64,000 nt of DNA. It comes from Cognatishimia activa. Its GTDB lineage: Bacteria > Pseudomonadota > Alphaproteobacteria > Rhodobacterales > Rhodobacteraceae. The translations under genes and the position numbers were made by a program. This document shows, in pieces, positions 27,550 through 36,702 of the stretch (the stretch's first letter is position 1; the number at the start of each line of letters is the position of its first letter). The notes beneath the pieces were generated by a model. That model saw nothing but the letters and a program-made list of their open reading frames with translations, was not told where the DNA came from and made no database searches. The stretch is taken from positions 119,294 to 183,293 of the forward strand of contig NZ_CYTO01000024.1 of NCBI RefSeq assembly GCF_001458335.1, in the 5' to 3' direction.

Positions 27550-27762
27550 ACATGACTTGGTGAACGGGTCTATATCGAACCGGTTCTGCGATGAAAAGAC
27601 CAAATCCGCAGTTTCCAAAAAAGAAATGGGCAGCCTTTTTAAGCAGGCTAAATATTACTGCTTGGCTCGACCCGCTTACCATGGAATTGTGAACATTGGG
27701 GGCGCTGCGCCTTGGTTCAGGCTGGCCATGAAGTCGACGCTTTTCTCCAGCTTGTCAGTTAC

Positions 27763-28311
27763 TTATTGGAACAAGTCCGCGCCGTTGACCCGCCTCGGAG
27801 CGAGCACGCTTCTTGCGCTATACCTTTTGCGTCGCTTCGTTCTCCAAACGATGACCGCAATATAAATCACTGACATCACCACGAGTCCGGCCCATGGGCT
27901 TTCGGCCGAAAAGGCCTTCTGGAAAGTGCGATGCGGCAAGAAGGTAAGGACCATGGGTAAGCCAAGGCCAAAGGTTGCTAGGTTGCGAAGCGCGGCTTGG
28001 TGACCTTTGATGTCGCCTTTGATGGCCATACGGATGGCAACAACTAGGGTCCACAAAGTCAAAACGGCAAGCCCATGCAGCAGGCTAAAGCGACCGACAC
28101 CACCGATGTTTGAGATCGTGAATGCAGACAGGGCCGTCAACGCCATCGCGGTGACCCAAATATATCCGAGCTTTTTGTGCAGGTGATCTCGTTTTCTGCG
28201 CCACAAAACGAAAGGGGTCAGGCAAAACGCGAGGGTCGCGGTGGCGGCGTGGAACGCGATGTTGGGCTCCATTTGTGACAGCGTCTCAAATGCGGTGAAA
28301 GGGGCGGGCAT
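27763..28311 (-). CDS. DUF2306-like integral membrane protein
   Basis: Small membrane protein (182 residues from the ATG at 28311) with about four to five hydrophobic helices. Spaced histidines occur in IAFHAATATLAF, RDHLHKKLGYIWV, FSLLHGLAV and KGHQAALRNLATFG; this pattern matches DUF2306, a predicted membrane family that may bind metal or heme. The frame is open further upstream, but that would overlap the divergent LytTR gene, so the internal ATG is preferred. Function unknown; divergence from a LytTR regulator hints at control by it. Confidence 0.75.
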   Translation of the reverse strand: MPAPFTAFETLSQMEPNIAFHAATATLAFCLTPFVLWRRKRDHLHKKLGYIWVTAMALTALSAFTISNIGGVGRFSLLHGLAVLTLWTLVVAIRMAIKGDIKGHQAALRNLATFGLGLPMVLTFLPHRTFQKAFSAESPWAGLVVMSVIYIAVIVWRTKRRKRYSARSVLAPRRVNGADLFQ

Positions 28312-28404
28312 CAGAAGTCTCCGGTTTGGGTTTTGAGTTGAAAAACCCTTGCCCCACTGGCACATCTGGACCCAGAACCGAAACGTGGTTGGCCGGAGGA
28401 ATAC

Positions 28405-29190
28405 GTGGAAGAAAGCCCATTGCATTTGGCGAAGCGTGAAACGCAATGGAGTTTGCGATCCAGACCCGTTTGGGCAGGGCTGCTCGCGGCTGGTATGATC
28501 CTTGGGGTTGCTGGCCCGTTTGGCACTGATGAGGTGCTGAGACTGTTGCCCAGACTACTCTATTGGTGCGCCTTGACCGTACTCTTTTACTTCGTGGGCT
28601 CTTTTTCAGGCACGTTTCTACATGCCGTTTTGGAAAGGTGGCGCATGCCCCATTGGCCGAGCGTAGCCTTGGCCGGGGCAGGGGCTGGCACGGCGATATT
28701 CGCGCTTTTGGTGGGCATTAACATCGCTCTCTTTTCAGTTTCTTGGGAAGACCGATCCGGCCTCGTCATTCTTGGGGCTAACGTGATTGGTATTTCCATG
28801 ATCGTGACCGCCGCGATCGTTTACATCAAAGAGGCCATGCCCACGGCTTCTGCGAGCCAAGAGCCAAAACCTGTCGAAATCCTCAACCGATTGCCTTTTG
28901 ACAAGCGAGGCGCGCTTTATGCGCTTTCCGTTAGCGACCATTATGTCGAAGTGATCACCGCAAATGGCGCCGAGCTTGTCTTAATGCGACTAGGAGACGC
29001 CATCAAAGAAGTGGGCGATACAGAGGGGCTTCAGGTTCACCGGTCCCATTGGGTGGCGCAAGCGGCGATTGCCGCGGCGCGCCGGGATGGCGCGAAAGCG
29101 ATCTTGACGCTCAAGGATGGACGTGAAATTCCTGCCAGCCGCACCTATGTGCCAGCGCTTAAGGAGGCGGGGGTTCTCCCGACGAAATAA
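28405..29190 (+). CDS. Membrane-bound LytTR-domain transcriptional regulator
   Basis: Regulator of 261 residues. Four hydrophobic helices (about residues 24-42, 50-72, 86-108, 118-140) precede a C-terminal LytTR DNA-binding domain (about 158-258) with the characteristic [19 protein letters not shown] block (here [16 protein letters not shown]), [10 protein letters not shown] and the ending [15 protein letters not shown]. It likely senses a membrane signal and binds DNA directly. Start is GTG with GGAGGA at 28395-28400. The lipB gene begins on the last base of its stop codon. Confidence 0.88.
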   Translation: MEESPLHLAKRETQWSLRSRPVWAGLLAAGMILGVAGPFGTDEVLRLLPRLLYWCALTVLFYFVGSFSGTFLHAVLERWRMPHWPSVALAGAGAGTAIFALLVGINIALFSVSWEDRSGLVILGANVIGISMIVTAAIVYIKEAMPTASASQEPKPVEILNRLPFDKRGALYALSVSDHYVEVITANGAELVLMRLGDAIKEVGDTEGLQVHRSHWVAQAAIAAARRDGAKAILTLKDGREIPASRTYVPALKEAGVLPTK

Positions 29191-29843
29191 TGGTGGAATG
29201 GAAGATCACACCGGGTTTGACCGAATACCAAGACGCGGTCGATTTTATGGAAGCGCGTGCTGATGCCATTCGCGCCGGTACAGAAGATGAATGCATTTGG
29301 CTGGTCGAGCATCCACCGCTTTACACCGCTGGAACGTCCGCGAAGGTCGAAGACCTAACGGATCCAGATCGTTTTCCTGTGCACACAAGCAAACGGGGTG
29401 GCCAATACACCTATCATGGCCCGGGACAGCGGGTGGTCTATGTCATGCTGGATGTGGCCAAACGCGGCAAAGACGTGCGGCAATTCGTAGAACAGATGGA
29501 AACCTGGGTGATCCAGACGCTGGCGCAGTTCAATGTGAAAGGTGAGATCCGTTGTGGTCGGGTTGGGGTTTGGGTCGAACGGGACGACAAACCGCGCACA
29601 ATCACTGGTGCCAAAGCGGAAGATAAGATTGCTGCCATTGGCATTCGCCTGCGCAAATGGGTCAGTTTTCATGGAATATCCATCAACGTCGAGCCGGATC
29701 TGGAACATTTCACAGGCATTGTGCCCTGCGGGATAACAGAGTTTGGTGTGACGTCTTTGGTGGATCTTGGGCTGCCGGTGACCATGGATGATTTGGATGT
29801 CGCCTTGCAGGCAAGCTTTGCCGAGACGTTTGACGCTGCATGA
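29190..29843 (+). CDS. lipB: Lipoyl(octanoyl) transferase
   Basis: Moves octanoate from octanoyl-ACP to the lipoyl domains of 2-oxoacid dehydrogenases, the first step of lipoate synthesis. Signatures: [18 protein letters not shown], the family motif [33 protein letters not shown] with the catalytic Lys, and IVPCGI with the catalytic Cys. The length of 217 residues is normal. It shares one base with the stop of the LytTR gene, so the two are co-transcribed. Confidence 0.97.
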   Translation: MVEWKITPGLTEYQDAVDFMEARADAIRAGTEDECIWLVEHPPLYTAGTSAKVEDLTDPDRFPVHTSKRGGQYTYHGPGQRVVYVMLDVAKRGKDVRQFVEQMETWVIQTLAQFNVKGEIRCGRVGVWVERDDKPRTITGAKAEDKIAAIGIRLRKWVSFHGISINVEPDLEHFTGIVPCGITEFGVTSLVDLGLPVTMDDLDVALQASFAETFDAA

Positions 29844-29957
29844 GCAGGCAAAACACCACATTTGTGCAACCGCGCTGATTTGTCATTTGAAGATTTTTTC
29901 TGAGCGGTTAAATCCTTTAAAAAGCGCGCAAGATGATGCTAGCCAAAAAGGACGGCA

Positions 29958-30440
29958 ATGATGAAAACTATTGTGACATTTGCTTTGACATTGATGATGG
30001 CGACCGCTGCGCAGGCGGAAGGCGATATCGATGCTGGCAAAAAGACTTTCGGAAAGTGCAAGTCTTGCCACTCGGTTGTGAGCACAGATGGCGACGTGCT
30101 TGTTAAGGGCGGTCGGACTGGACCAAACCTATTCGGTGTGATTGGTCGCGAAGCGGGCACCGCTGATTTCAAATATTCCAAAACGTTTGTTTCGTTGAAC
30201 GAAACGGGTCTTGTTTGGGATGAAGCAAACTTTGCCGCGTTTGTGGTTGATCCTCGTGGTTTCCTGAAAGAGCAGGGGACAGATGGCAAAACACGGATGA
30301 CCTTCAAACTGAAAAAAGGCGGTGAAGACGTGGCGGCCTTCCTTGCGTCTTTGGCACCAGCCCGAGAAGCTGAAGAAGCGACTGAAGACGCTCCAGAAGA
30401 AGCAGCCGCAGAGGCAGAGGCAACGACTGCGACTGAGTAA
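29958..30440 (+). CDS. Periplasmic class I c-type cytochrome (cytochrome c2-like)
   Basis: Secreted monoheme cytochrome. A Sec signal peptide (about residues 1-20, cut after AQA) precedes the heme motif CKSCH and the partner region GGRTGPNLFGVIGREAGT; the Met ligand is probably in TRMTFKL. The class is cytochrome c2/c550-like. Unusual is the Glu/Ala/Thr-rich acidic tail of about 35 residues. It may carry electrons to an oxidase such as that encoded at 32421. ATG 29958 and 29961 are both possible, with AAGGA at 29948-29952. An intrinsic terminator follows. Confidence 0.92.
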   Translation: MMKTIVTFALTLMMATAAQAEGDIDAGKKTFGKCKSCHSVVSTDGDVLVKGGRTGPNLFGVIGREAGTADFKYSKTFVSLNETGLVWDEANFAAFVVDPRGFLKEQGTDGKTRMTFKLKKGGEDVAAFLASLAPAREAEEATEDAPEEAAAEAEATTATE

Positions 30441-30460
30441 GCCTAGCCAAAATTCAAACA

Positions 30461-30493
30461 AAAGCCCGCTGGACCAAATCTGGCGGGTTTTTT
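30461..30493 (+). terminator. Intrinsic terminator after cytochrome c gene
   Basis: AAGCCCGCTGGA pairs with TCTGGCGGGTTT (with three G-T pairs) around loop CCAAA and runs into a T-tract to 30493. Confidence 0.85.
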
Positions 30494-30658
30494 GTTTTGA
30501 GCCAAATCGCCAGAGGCATAGGTGCCGCGTCCTAAAGATTGGTTAAAGAACGGGGCTCTTTTGGTTTCAAACCCCGCAGGGCCGTAAGTCGGTGGTTGCG
30601 GTGGGCGTTGCCGAAATTAAGGTAGAAAGAAAATTGGCTTTGAATGTGAGGATTGCCA

Positions 30659-32278
30659 ATGCCTGCTGCTCTTTCTGTTGACAAAAGCCTGACACTGGCC
30701 CGCCAGGCGGCAAAGAAACAGGATTGGATCACCGCTTACAGAAACTACAAAGCGGTTCTGAATCGATTTCCAAGCAATAAGAAAGCGGCCAAGGCTGTTG
30801 CGGAATTGAGCAAAGTCGCTGCCCCAGCTCTTTTGAAACGTGCGAAGGTCGAGCAAGACAATGGCGACTGGAAAGCGGTGAATGATCTCTTGCGTGCTGC
30901 GGCTTTCTTTGCGCCTGGCGTCGTCGAGATCCGAACGGTTCTTGCTGAAAGCTACATTGAATCCGGGAACCCATCGGCTGGTTTGCCGATCATCGACAAG
31001 CTGTTGGCCGCAGAACCAAACTCCGCACTCTTTCATCGTATACGCGGGCAAGCGTTGCATGAGTTGGACCGGCCAGACGAAGCCAAAAAGGCACTTCGAA
31101 AAGCTTTGGAGATCGATCCGTCTTATGCCAAGGCCCATCGCGCTATCGGAATCGTAGCGCGATCACAAGGCGATTTGGATGAGGCGCTAAGCCATTTTGA
31201 AGCGGGGCTGGACATCACGCCAAATGACGCCAACCTTTATCGTCATGTCGTGACATTGGCGCCACCAAAGAACGATCAAGATCCGCACATTGTTAAACTC
31301 AAAGGAGCGCTGGCCGCACTAGGGGCCGACAATCCAAAATCCATCCCTCTTCATTTGGCGTTGTTTGAGGCGCTGCACAAATCTGGCAATCGAGAAGCGG
31401 CCTTTTCGCATCTATCCAAAGCCAAAGCGGTTGTGTCTCAGCAGCATCCCTATGATTTTCAATCCGATGCGGTCGTTGCAGCCTTCAGTAAGGCGCAGTT
31501 TTCAGACGCGGAGTGGTTTCAGCAGGAAGTAAAAGCGCCACGTTTGATCTTTGTGACTGGGCTTCCTCGTTCTGGCACAACGCTCACGGAGCGAATCCTG
31601 TCTTGCGCCGATGATGTGCAAGCATGTGGTGAACAGATGATCGTGCAGCGTGCGGTTATTGATCTGCTGGGTGACGTGCGCCAGCGGAAGGATCCTAAAT
31701 TAAATCACCAGGATATCGCCGGGCTGCGCGAAAGTCTTCTGGCAGCTTATGCCAAAATCTCAGACGGTCGTAGCGTGCAGATCGATAAAATGCCTCTTAA
31801 TTTCCGCTGGATCGGCTACCTCGTGGCAGCATTGCCCGAAGCTCGGATCGTGCATTTGAACCGTGATCCACAGGCCGTGGCATGGTCGCTTTATCGTCAC
31901 CTGTTTAAGGGCAGGGGGCACGATTTTATGCATAGCCCAGAGGACATTGCACGGTTTATGATCTTGCATCGCGACTTGATGGCCCATTGGCGCAAAGTGT
32001 GCGGGGCGCGGGTTTTTGACCTCAGTTATTCAGAATTGGTGAATGACCAAGTTACGGCCACTAAAGCGCTTGCTGATGCGGTGGATCTCGATTGGTCAGA
32101 CGCATGGCTAAGCCCTGAAAAAGCGACCAACCATGTTCGGACCTCTAGTGTGCTTCAAGTCACCAAACCCATCTACAAAAACAGCGACGAAAGTTGGCGG
32201 GTATACGAATCTCAACTCGCGCCTTTGACCGCTGCGTTGGGTCAAGCAGGGCTAATTTCCCCAGAAAAGGTGTCATAG
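30659..32278 (+). CDS. TPR-repeat sulfotransferase family protein
   Basis: A 539-residue protein. The N-terminal 250 residues are tetratricopeptide repeats (for example [56 protein letters not shown]). Residues of about 300-520 are a sulfotransferase domain with the PAPS 5'-phosphosulfate loop [19 protein letters not shown] and 3'-phosphate region [24 protein letters not shown] at 30653 is in frame, but ATG 30659 has GAGGA at 30648-30652 with six-base spacing. The substrate is unknown; such fusions may sulfate peptides or glycans. It is a single gene flanked by a terminator and the ctaD promoter. Confidence 0.9.
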   Translation: MPAALSVDKSLTLARQAAKKQDWITAYRNYKAVLNRFPSNKKAAKAVAELSKVAAPALLKRAKVEQDNGDWKAVNDLLRAAAFFAPGVVEIRTVLAESYIESGNPSAGLPIIDKLLAAEPNSALFHRIRGQALHELDRPDEAKKALRKALEIDPSYAKAHRAIGIVARSQGDLDEALSHFEAGLDITPNDANLYRHVVTLAPPKNDQDPHIVKLKGALAALGADNPKSIPLHLALFEALHKSGNREAAFSHLSKAKAVVSQQHPYDFQSDAVVAAFSKAQFSDAEWFQQEVKAPRLIFVTGLPRSGTTLTERILSCADDVQACGEQMIVQRAVIDLLGDVRQRKDPKLNHQDIAGLRESLLAAYAKISDGRSVQIDKMPLNFRWIGYLVAALPEARIVHLNRDPQAVAWSLYRHLFKGRGHDFMHSPEDIARFMILHRDLMAHWRKVCGARVFDLSYSELVNDQVTATKALADAVDLDWSDAWLSPEKATNHVRTSSVLQVTKPIYKNSDESWRVYESQLAPLTAALGQAGLISPEKVS

Positions 32279-32301
32279 CCCCCAAACCGCGACATTTTTT
32301 C

Positions 32302-32315
32302 TTGATCTGCGTCAA
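32302..32315. promoter_or_regulatory. FNR-type box upstream of ctaD
   Basis: TTGATCTGCGTCAA matches the FNR/Anr/FnrL consensus TTGAT-N4-ATCAA in nine of ten defined bases. It lies 105 bases upstream of the ctaD start codon. Suggests oxygen-dependent control of the aa3 oxidase. Confidence 0.65.
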
Positions 32316-32420
32316 AGACGATCATTGCCGTACCGGTCGTGTCACACTAGAAATACGTGCAGAAGCAGGCATGGGAGGAAACTTTCGTGTCCACCCAACC
32401 ACCGCTACAGGAGGCGAGGC

Positions 32421-34100
32421 ATGGTAGACGCAGCCGTTCAAGGCCACGAACACGAGGACAACCGTAGCTTCTTTACAAGATGGTTCATGTCCACGAACCA
32501 CAAAGATATCGGTATTCTCTATCTCATCGTTTCCGCGGTGGTCGGCTTTATTGCCGTTGCCCTGACGGTGGGGATGCGCCTCGAGCTTATGGAGCCGGGC
32601 GTTCAATATATGTGTCAGGAAGGCAGCCGCTTCCTGCAATTTGGTGCGACCACCGAAGGCTGTACGCCGAACGGGCACCTTTGGAACGTTTTCATCACCT
32701 ATCATGGTGTTTTGATGATGTTCTTTGTTGTTATTCCAGCGCTGTTTGGCGGCTTTGGTAACTACTTCATGCCGCTGCAAATCGGCGCGCCGGACATGGC
32801 ATTCCCGCGTATGAACAACCTGAGCTTTTGGCTTTACGTTGCTGGTACGTCTTTGGGTGTTGCGTCCATGTTCTCTCCAGGTGGCAATGGCCAGCTGGGT
32901 TCTGGTGTGGGCTGGGTTCTTTACCCGCCGTTGTCCACGTCTGAAGCAGGCCTTTCCATGGACCTTGCGATCTTCGCGGTCCACGTGTCTGGTGCCTCTT
33001 CGATCCTTGGCGCGATCAACATGATCACCACATTCTTGAACATGCGTGCCCCTGGCATGACCCTGTTTAAGGTTCCTTTGTTCTCCTGGTCCATCTTCGT
33101 GACCGCATGGTTGATCCTTCTGGCGCTGCCAGTTCTGGCCGGTGCGATCACCATGCTGCTGACCGACCGTAACTTTGGCACGACCTTCTTTGACCCAGCG
33201 GGCGGCGGTGACCCGATCCTGTATCAGCACATCCTGTGGTTCTTCGGGCACCCAGAAGTGTACATCGTTATTTTGCCGGGCTTTGGTATCATCTCTCACG
33301 TGATTGCGACCTTTGCGCGTAAGCCAGTCTTTGGCTACCTGCCAATGGTCTGGGCGATCATCGCGATCGGTGGTCTGGGCTTCGTTGTGTGGGCACACCA
33401 CATGTATACCGTTGGTATGTCTCTGACTCAGCAGTCCTACTTCATGATGTCCACAATGGTCATTGCGGTACCGACTGGGGTTAAGATCTTCTCGTGGATT
33501 GCGACCATGTGGGGCGGCTCTATCGAGTTCAAGGCACCGATGATGTTTGCCTTTGGCTTCCTGTTCCTCTTCACCGCCGGTGGTGTAACGGGCGTTGTCC
33601 TGTCACAGGCTGGTGTGGACCGGGCGTATCACGACACATACTATGTTGTGGCACACTTCCACTACGTGATGTCGCTGGGTGCTGTCTTCGCGATCTTTGC
33701 AGGCATCTACTTCTACTTCGGTAAAATGACGGGTCGTCATTACCCTGAAGTTGCGGCGCAGATTCACTTCTGGATGTTCTTTATCGGCGCGAACCTGACC
33801 TTCTTCCCACAGCACTTCTTGGGTCGTCAGGGCATGCCACGTCGCTACATCGACTACCCAGAGGCATTCGCTTACTGGAACAAGATCAGCTCTTACGGTG
33901 CGTTCATTTCCTTCGCGTCCTTCATCCTGTTCTTCGGCATCATGTTCTACGCAGCCTTCAAAGGCCGCCGCGTGACTGAGAACAATTACTGGAACGAATA
34001 CGCGGACACTCTGGAATGGACACTTCCATGCCCACCACCAGAGCACACATTCGAAATCTTGCCTAAGCAAGAAGAGTGGGACAAAGGCCACGCGCACTAA
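32421..34100 (+). CDS. ctaD: Cytochrome c oxidase subunit I (aa3-type)
   Basis: Catalytic subunit of the proton-pumping terminal oxidase in the inner membrane (559 residues, twelve predicted helices). Visible are the helix-II heme a region [20 protein letters not shown], the D-channel [20 protein letters not shown], the binuclear centre [18 protein letters not shown] (CuB His and cross-linked Tyr), [10 protein letters not shown], and [12 protein letters not shown] with the heme a/a3 histidines. The ATG at 32421 with AGGAGG at 32409-32414 is chosen over the longer frame from 32325. Subunits II and III are not in the window. An FNR-type box is upstream and a terminator downstream. Confidence 0.98.
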   Translation: MVDAAVQGHEHEDNRSFFTRWFMSTNHKDIGILYLIVSAVVGFIAVALTVGMRLELMEPGVQYMCQEGSRFLQFGATTEGCTPNGHLWNVFITYHGVLMMFFVVIPALFGGFGNYFMPLQIGAPDMAFPRMNNLSFWLYVAGTSLGVASMFSPGGNGQLGSGVGWVLYPPLSTSEAGLSMDLAIFAVHVSGASSILGAINMITTFLNMRAPGMTLFKVPLFSWSIFVTAWLILLALPVLAGAITMLLTDRNFGTTFFDPAGGGDPILYQHILWFFGHPEVYIVILPGFGIISHVIATFARKPVFGYLPMVWAIIAIGGLGFVVWAHHMYTVGMSLTQQSYFMMSTMVIAVPTGVKIFSWIATMWGGSIEFKAPMMFAFGFLFLFTAGGVTGVVLSQAGVDRAYHDTYYVVAHFHYVMSLGAVFAIFAGIYFYFGKMTGRHYPEVAAQIHFWMFFIGANLTFFPQHFLGRQGMPRRYIDYPEAFAYWNKISSYGAFISFASFILFFGIMFYAAFKGRRVTENNYWNEYADTLEWTLPCPPPEHTFEILPKQEEWDKGHAH

Positions 34101-34123
34101 CCCCATCTGAAGAATTCTCAGCG

Positions 34124-34155
34124 AGGCCCCGGAGACCATCCGGGGCCTTGTTTGT
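34124..34155 (+). terminator. Intrinsic terminator after ctaD
   Basis: AGGCCCCGGA (34124-34133), loop GACCA, TCCGGGGCCTT (34139-34149), followed by a T-rich stretch TTGTTTG. Confidence 0.88.
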
Positions 34156-34179
34156 TTCTGAACCGCAGACGAATGGCCG

Positions 34180-34665
34180 ATGCCATATCATTGGACTGAA
34201 ACCTCTCAAGACCCGGTGATACTCACCCTCACTGCGCATAACTCGCTGCAGCCCAAAGGGTTCGTTCTGATGATCGGATTGACGGTCGCTTTTATCGCAT
34301 TACCACTGTTGACGGTGCTGGGCACCGCGATTGTCTGGGTCATGCTGCCCTTCTTTGGAATTGCTGTCGGAGCGCTTTGGTTTGCGCTGCGATCCAACCA
34401 AGCGCATCGGCAGATCACTGAGGTGCTTAGGCGCGACGACGACGAGCTCACGCTTTCGCACACACCGGCGAAAGGCGCGGTGCAAAGCTGGTCCTGCAAT
34501 GTCTATTGGGCCAAGGCGCATGTTATCGTCAAAGGCGGGCCAGTGGATCACTACGTGACCCTGTCTGGCAACGGTCGAGAAGTCGAGATTGGCAGCTTCC
34601 TCTCGGAGGATGAGCGTAAGGCTCTGTTCAAAGAGCTGTCGAGCTTTCTTCAGGCGCTGAAATAG
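34180..34665 (+). CDS. DUF2244 domain membrane protein
   Basis: Small protein of 161 residues. Residues 26-65 form two closely spaced hydrophobic helices; the N-terminal LTLTAHNSLQPKGFVLMIG and the C-terminal VKGGPVDHYVTLSGNGREVEIGSFLSEDERKAL match the alphaproteobacterial DUF2244 family, often encoded near cytochrome oxidase genes, as here. Function unknown. It converges on mrp with a six-base gap. Confidence 0.85.
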   Translation: MPYHWTETSQDPVILTLTAHNSLQPKGFVLMIGLTVAFIALPLLTVLGTAIVWVMLPFFGIAVGALWFALRSNQAHRQITEVLRRDDDELTLSHTPAKGAVQSWSCNVYWAKAHVIVKGGPVDHYVTLSGNGREVEIGSFLSEDERKALFKELSSFLQALK

Positions 34666-34671
34666 AGGTGC

Positions 34672-35742
34672 TTAAATCAACCCGCTCTGGATAAAACCTT
34701 GCGCCATACGGGCATAAGCGTCTGCTACACTACCAGTGCCCGCGGCCACAGGAGTGCCTGCATCACCGGCGAGGCGCGTGTCCAGATCAATTGGCAGCGC
34801 TCCAAGTAAAGGAACGCCGAGCTTTTTCGCTTCTTCCGCGACACCACCATGGCCAAAGATCTGTTCCTCATGGCTGCAATTCGGACAGATATAGGTGGAC
34901 ATGTTTTCAATCATGCCAAGCACTGGGGTCTTGAGCGTCTTGAACATATCCAGAGCTTTGCGTGCATCCAGCAGTGCCACGTCCTGCGGCGTTGAAACGA
35001 TGACCGCTCCCGTAAGTTCAGTTTTCTGGCACAGAGTCAGTTGCACGTCGCCGGTGCCCGGTGGAAGGTCCACGAGAAGCACGTCAAGCTCGCCCCATTG
35101 CACCTGTGTCAGCATTTGCTGCAAAGCACCCATCAGCATCGGGCCACGCCAGACGACTGCTTTATCGGGATCCAGCATGAAGCCAATCGACATCAATGTG
35201 ACGCCATGGGAATGCAGAGGAATGATAGTTTTGCCGTCGGGGGAGGCAGGCCGTTTTTGAATGCCCATCATACGGGGCTGAGACGGGCCATAAATGTCCG
35301 CATCAAGCAGGCCAACTTTTTTGCCCTGTTTGGCCAAAGCAACAGCTAGATTGCTAGAGACTGTGGATTTCCCAACGCCGCCTTTGCCTGAACCAATCGC
35401 AATAATGCGTTTAACGCCCGCAACCTTCATAGGACCATCTTGTGGTTTCGGATGTCCGCCAACCTTCAGATTTGGGACGGGTTTCTTTTCCGCAGGACCG
35501 TGGGCGGTAAGGGCCGCTTGCACAGATGTGACGCCATCAACCTGACCAACAACCTGTTCCGCTGCTTGACGTAAACCTTCCATGCGCTGCGCAAGCTCTG
35601 GGGTAGGGGCCTCAATTACAAAGCGCACCATCCCATTTTCAACAGTCAAAGCGCGGATCATGTCACGACTCACCAATGAGCCTCCATCCGGTAGCCCAAG
35701 ACTATCCAATGCGGCTTTGATTTGCTCTTTCGTAACGGCCAT
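34672..35742 (-). CDS. mrp: Mrp/ApbC/NBP35 family iron-sulfur cluster carrier ATPase
   Basis: Cytoplasmic P-loop protein that binds and passes on Fe-S clusters. It has an N-terminal DUF59/MIP18-like domain (about residues 1-90), the deviant Walker [18 protein letters not shown], switch region [14 protein letters not shown], and the cluster-binding CPNC near the C-terminus. The length of 356 residues is usual. RBS GGAGAACC precedes the ATG on the minus strand. Confidence 0.96.
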   Translation of the reverse strand: MAVTKEQIKAALDSLGLPDGGSLVSRDMIRALTVENGMVRFVIEAPTPELAQRMEGLRQAAEQVVGQVDGVTSVQAALTAHGPAEKKPVPNLKVGGHPKPQDGPMKVAGVKRIIAIGSGKGGVGKSTVSSNLAVALAKQGKKVGLLDADIYGPSQPRMMGIQKRPASPDGKTIIPLHSHGVTLMSIGFMLDPDKAVVWRGPMLMGALQQMLTQVQWGELDVLLVDLPPGTGDVQLTLCQKTELTGAVIVSTPQDVALLDARKALDMFKTLKTPVLGMIENMSTYICPNCSHEEQIFGHGGVAEEAKKLGVPLLGALPIDLDTRLAGDAGTPVAAGTGSVADAYARMAQGFIQSGLI

Positions 35743-35908
35743 CGCGGTTCTCCTTTGCGCAACACTCTGCAGTCAAAAGGCGCGGGCGCAACCCAGAATC
35801 GTTCTAAAACTGCCCGGTGTTTGCGCAAACCGCCTCGCATCTTGTCGCAGGTAGGCGCAGACGAGCGTGCTATTCAATTTCTGCATAGCGGCAATGCAAG
35901 GGTGTCCG

Positions 35909-35936
35909 TTGTGCAGGTGCAGCAAATCTCTATATC
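35909..35936 (+). promoter_or_regulatory. Candidate promoter of the DUF1127-CcsR transcript
   Basis: TTGTGC (35909-35914), 16 bases, TATATC (35931-35936), 40 bases before the DUF1127 start. The matching R. sphaeroides locus is known to use the heat-shock/oxidative-stress sigma factors RpoHI/RpoHII; the match here is by eye and another promoter is possible. Confidence 0.4.
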
Positions 35937-35975
35937 GTTGTCACAAGAGATGAGAACACAGTTCGGAGTACCGAG

Positions 35976-36191
35976 ATGGCGAATGTAGCAGAAATGAATG
36001 GCTTCCAGGCCGTAGCAGCACCACGCGAAGTAACTTTCTTTGCAACCCTGCGCGCTAAGTTTCAGCAGTACCGCCTGTACCGCCAAACTGTAAACGAGCT
36101 ATCAAGCCTACCCAACCGCGAACTGGCGGACCTTGGCTTGAACCGCTCTGGCATCAAAGGGACTGCTATTGAGGCGGTCTACGGTAAGTAA
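35976..36191 (+). CDS. ccaF1: DUF1127 small protein, CcaF1-like RNA-binding protein
   Basis: A 71-residue basic protein with the DUF1127 core: LRAKFQQYRLYRQTVNELSS, then LPNRELADLGLNRSGIK near the C-terminus. In Rhodobacter sphaeroides the DUF1127 protein CcaF1 (RSP_6037) is encoded directly ahead of the CcsR sRNAs; it binds RNA and takes part in their maturation. Here the gene is likewise followed, nine bases after its stop, by an array of CCUCCUCCC-loop hairpins ending in a terminator, so one precursor transcript is likely. The symbol is given on this synteny, not on a measured alignment. Confidence 0.88.
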   Translation: MANVAEMNGFQAVAAPREVTFFATLRAKFQQYRLYRQTVNELSSLPNRELADLGLNRSGIKGTAIEAVYGK

Positions 36192-36199
36192 TTTGAATT

Positions 36200-36270
36200 C
36201 GAAGGACCTCTCCTCCTCCCTGGTCCTTTGAAGATAGCGGCGACTTCCTCCTCCTCCCTGAAGTCGCCGC
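36200..36270 (+). ncRNA. ccsR: CcsR-type ('cuckoo') sRNA unit 1: two hairpins with CCUCCUCCC loops
   Basis: First of three tandem units. Hairpin 1: stem CGAAGGACC (36200-36208) with GGTCCTTTG (36222-36230), loop TCTCCTCCTCCCT. Hairpin 2: perfect 10-bp stem GCGGCGACTT (36237-36246) with AAGTCGCCGC (36261-36270), loop CCTCCTCCTCCCTG. The stems of all units differ in sequence but all pair, while the loops are conserved, which is the mark of a selected RNA. The loop is complementary to Shine-Dalgarno-like GGAGG. Confidence 0.9.
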
Positions 36271-36278
36271 AGTAATAC

Positions 36279-36291
36279 GGGCTTAGAGCCC
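36279..36291 (+). other. Short separator hairpin between sRNA units 1 and 2
   Basis: GGGCT-TAG-AGCCC, five perfect pairs with a three-base loop. The same format recurs between units 2 and 3 and nowhere inside a unit, so it may mark the processing boundary between sRNAs. Confidence 0.6.
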
Positions 36292-36299
36292 AGACATAC

Positions 36300-36371
36300 G
36301 AAGCCTCTCTCCTCCCTTGAGGCTTTGTTGCAAGACCGGCGGTTCTCCTCCTCCTCCCTGAGAGCCGCCGG
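36300..36371 (+). ncRNA. ccsR: CcsR-type sRNA unit 2: two hairpins with CCUCCC loops
   Basis: Hairpin 3: AAGCCTC (36301-36307) with GAGGCTT (36319-36325), loop TCTCCTCCCTT, one CTC shorter than its counterparts. Hairpin 4: CCGGCGGTTCTC (36336-36347) with GAGAGCCGCCGG (36360-36371), 12 pairs including one G-T, loop CTCCTCCTCCCT. Weak-then-strong hairpin order as in unit 1. Confidence 0.9.
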
Positions 36372-36382
36372 ATTTGAATACC

Positions 36383-36395
36383 GGGTCACAGACCC
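36383..36395 (+). other. Short separator hairpin between sRNA units 2 and 3
   Basis: GGGTC-ACA-GACCC, five perfect pairs with a three-base loop, same format as the first separator but different sequence. Confidence 0.6.
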
Positions 36396-36409
36396 ACCGG
36401 AATGCGAAA

Positions 36410-36484
36410 GGCCTCTCCTCCTCCCTGGCCGGACGCTGACAAAGAACGACGGTGCCCCTCCTCCTCCCTGGCACCGTCGTTTTT
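36410..36484 (+). ncRNA. ccsR: CcsR-type sRNA unit 3, ending in intrinsic terminator
   Basis: Hairpin 5: only four pairs, GGCC (36410-36413) with GGCC (36427-36430), loop TCTCCTCCTCCCT. Hairpin 6: perfect 11-bp stem ACGACGGTGCC (36446-36456) with GGCACCGTCGT (36470-36480), loop CCTCCTCCTCCCT, followed by a T-tract, so the last sRNA hairpin is also the terminator of the whole transcript. The rest of the gap to 36702 holds only a small AACGCA/TGCGTT hairpin with a T-tract (36636-36658), a possible attenuator before the next gene. Confidence 0.9.
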
Positions 36485-36702
36485 GCTTTTTTGGGGCAGG
36501 GGTTTTCCAATAGTTTGAGCTTGATGAGATCGCCAAAGATCGCATTTTGTCATCTTTGGTCGACGAAAAAAGCCTCTTGCCCAGCCCAAAGATCGCGAAG
36601 TTTCGCCATTTTTGACCCGTATCCTTTTTGTAACTAACGCAATGTTTGCTGCGTTTTTGCAGGACGTGATCTTCCGGTGTGCCGGTTGAAAAGGAGTTTG
36701 AG

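Noticed and set aside
27358..27555. Short open frames crossing the tRNA-Leu(GAG) gene
   Set aside because: The region is explained by a complete tRNA cloverleaf with encoded CCA.
32322..33401. Long minus-strand open frame (359 codons) antisense to ctaD
   Set aside because: Low-complexity His/Arg/Asn/Lys-rich shadow of a strongly conserved gene; no ribosome site.
36192..36484. Possible CRISPR array or simple tandem repeat (CTCCTCCTCCCTG at irregular spacing)
   Set aside because: The repeat units are loops of base-paired hairpins with different stems, spacing is irregular and there are no cas genes; an sRNA array explains it fully.
36108..36545. Minus-strand open frame of 145 codons across the hairpin array
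   Set aside because: Its apparent Gly/Glu-rich repeats are the reverse complement of the CTCCTCC loops; no ribosome site or family resemblance.
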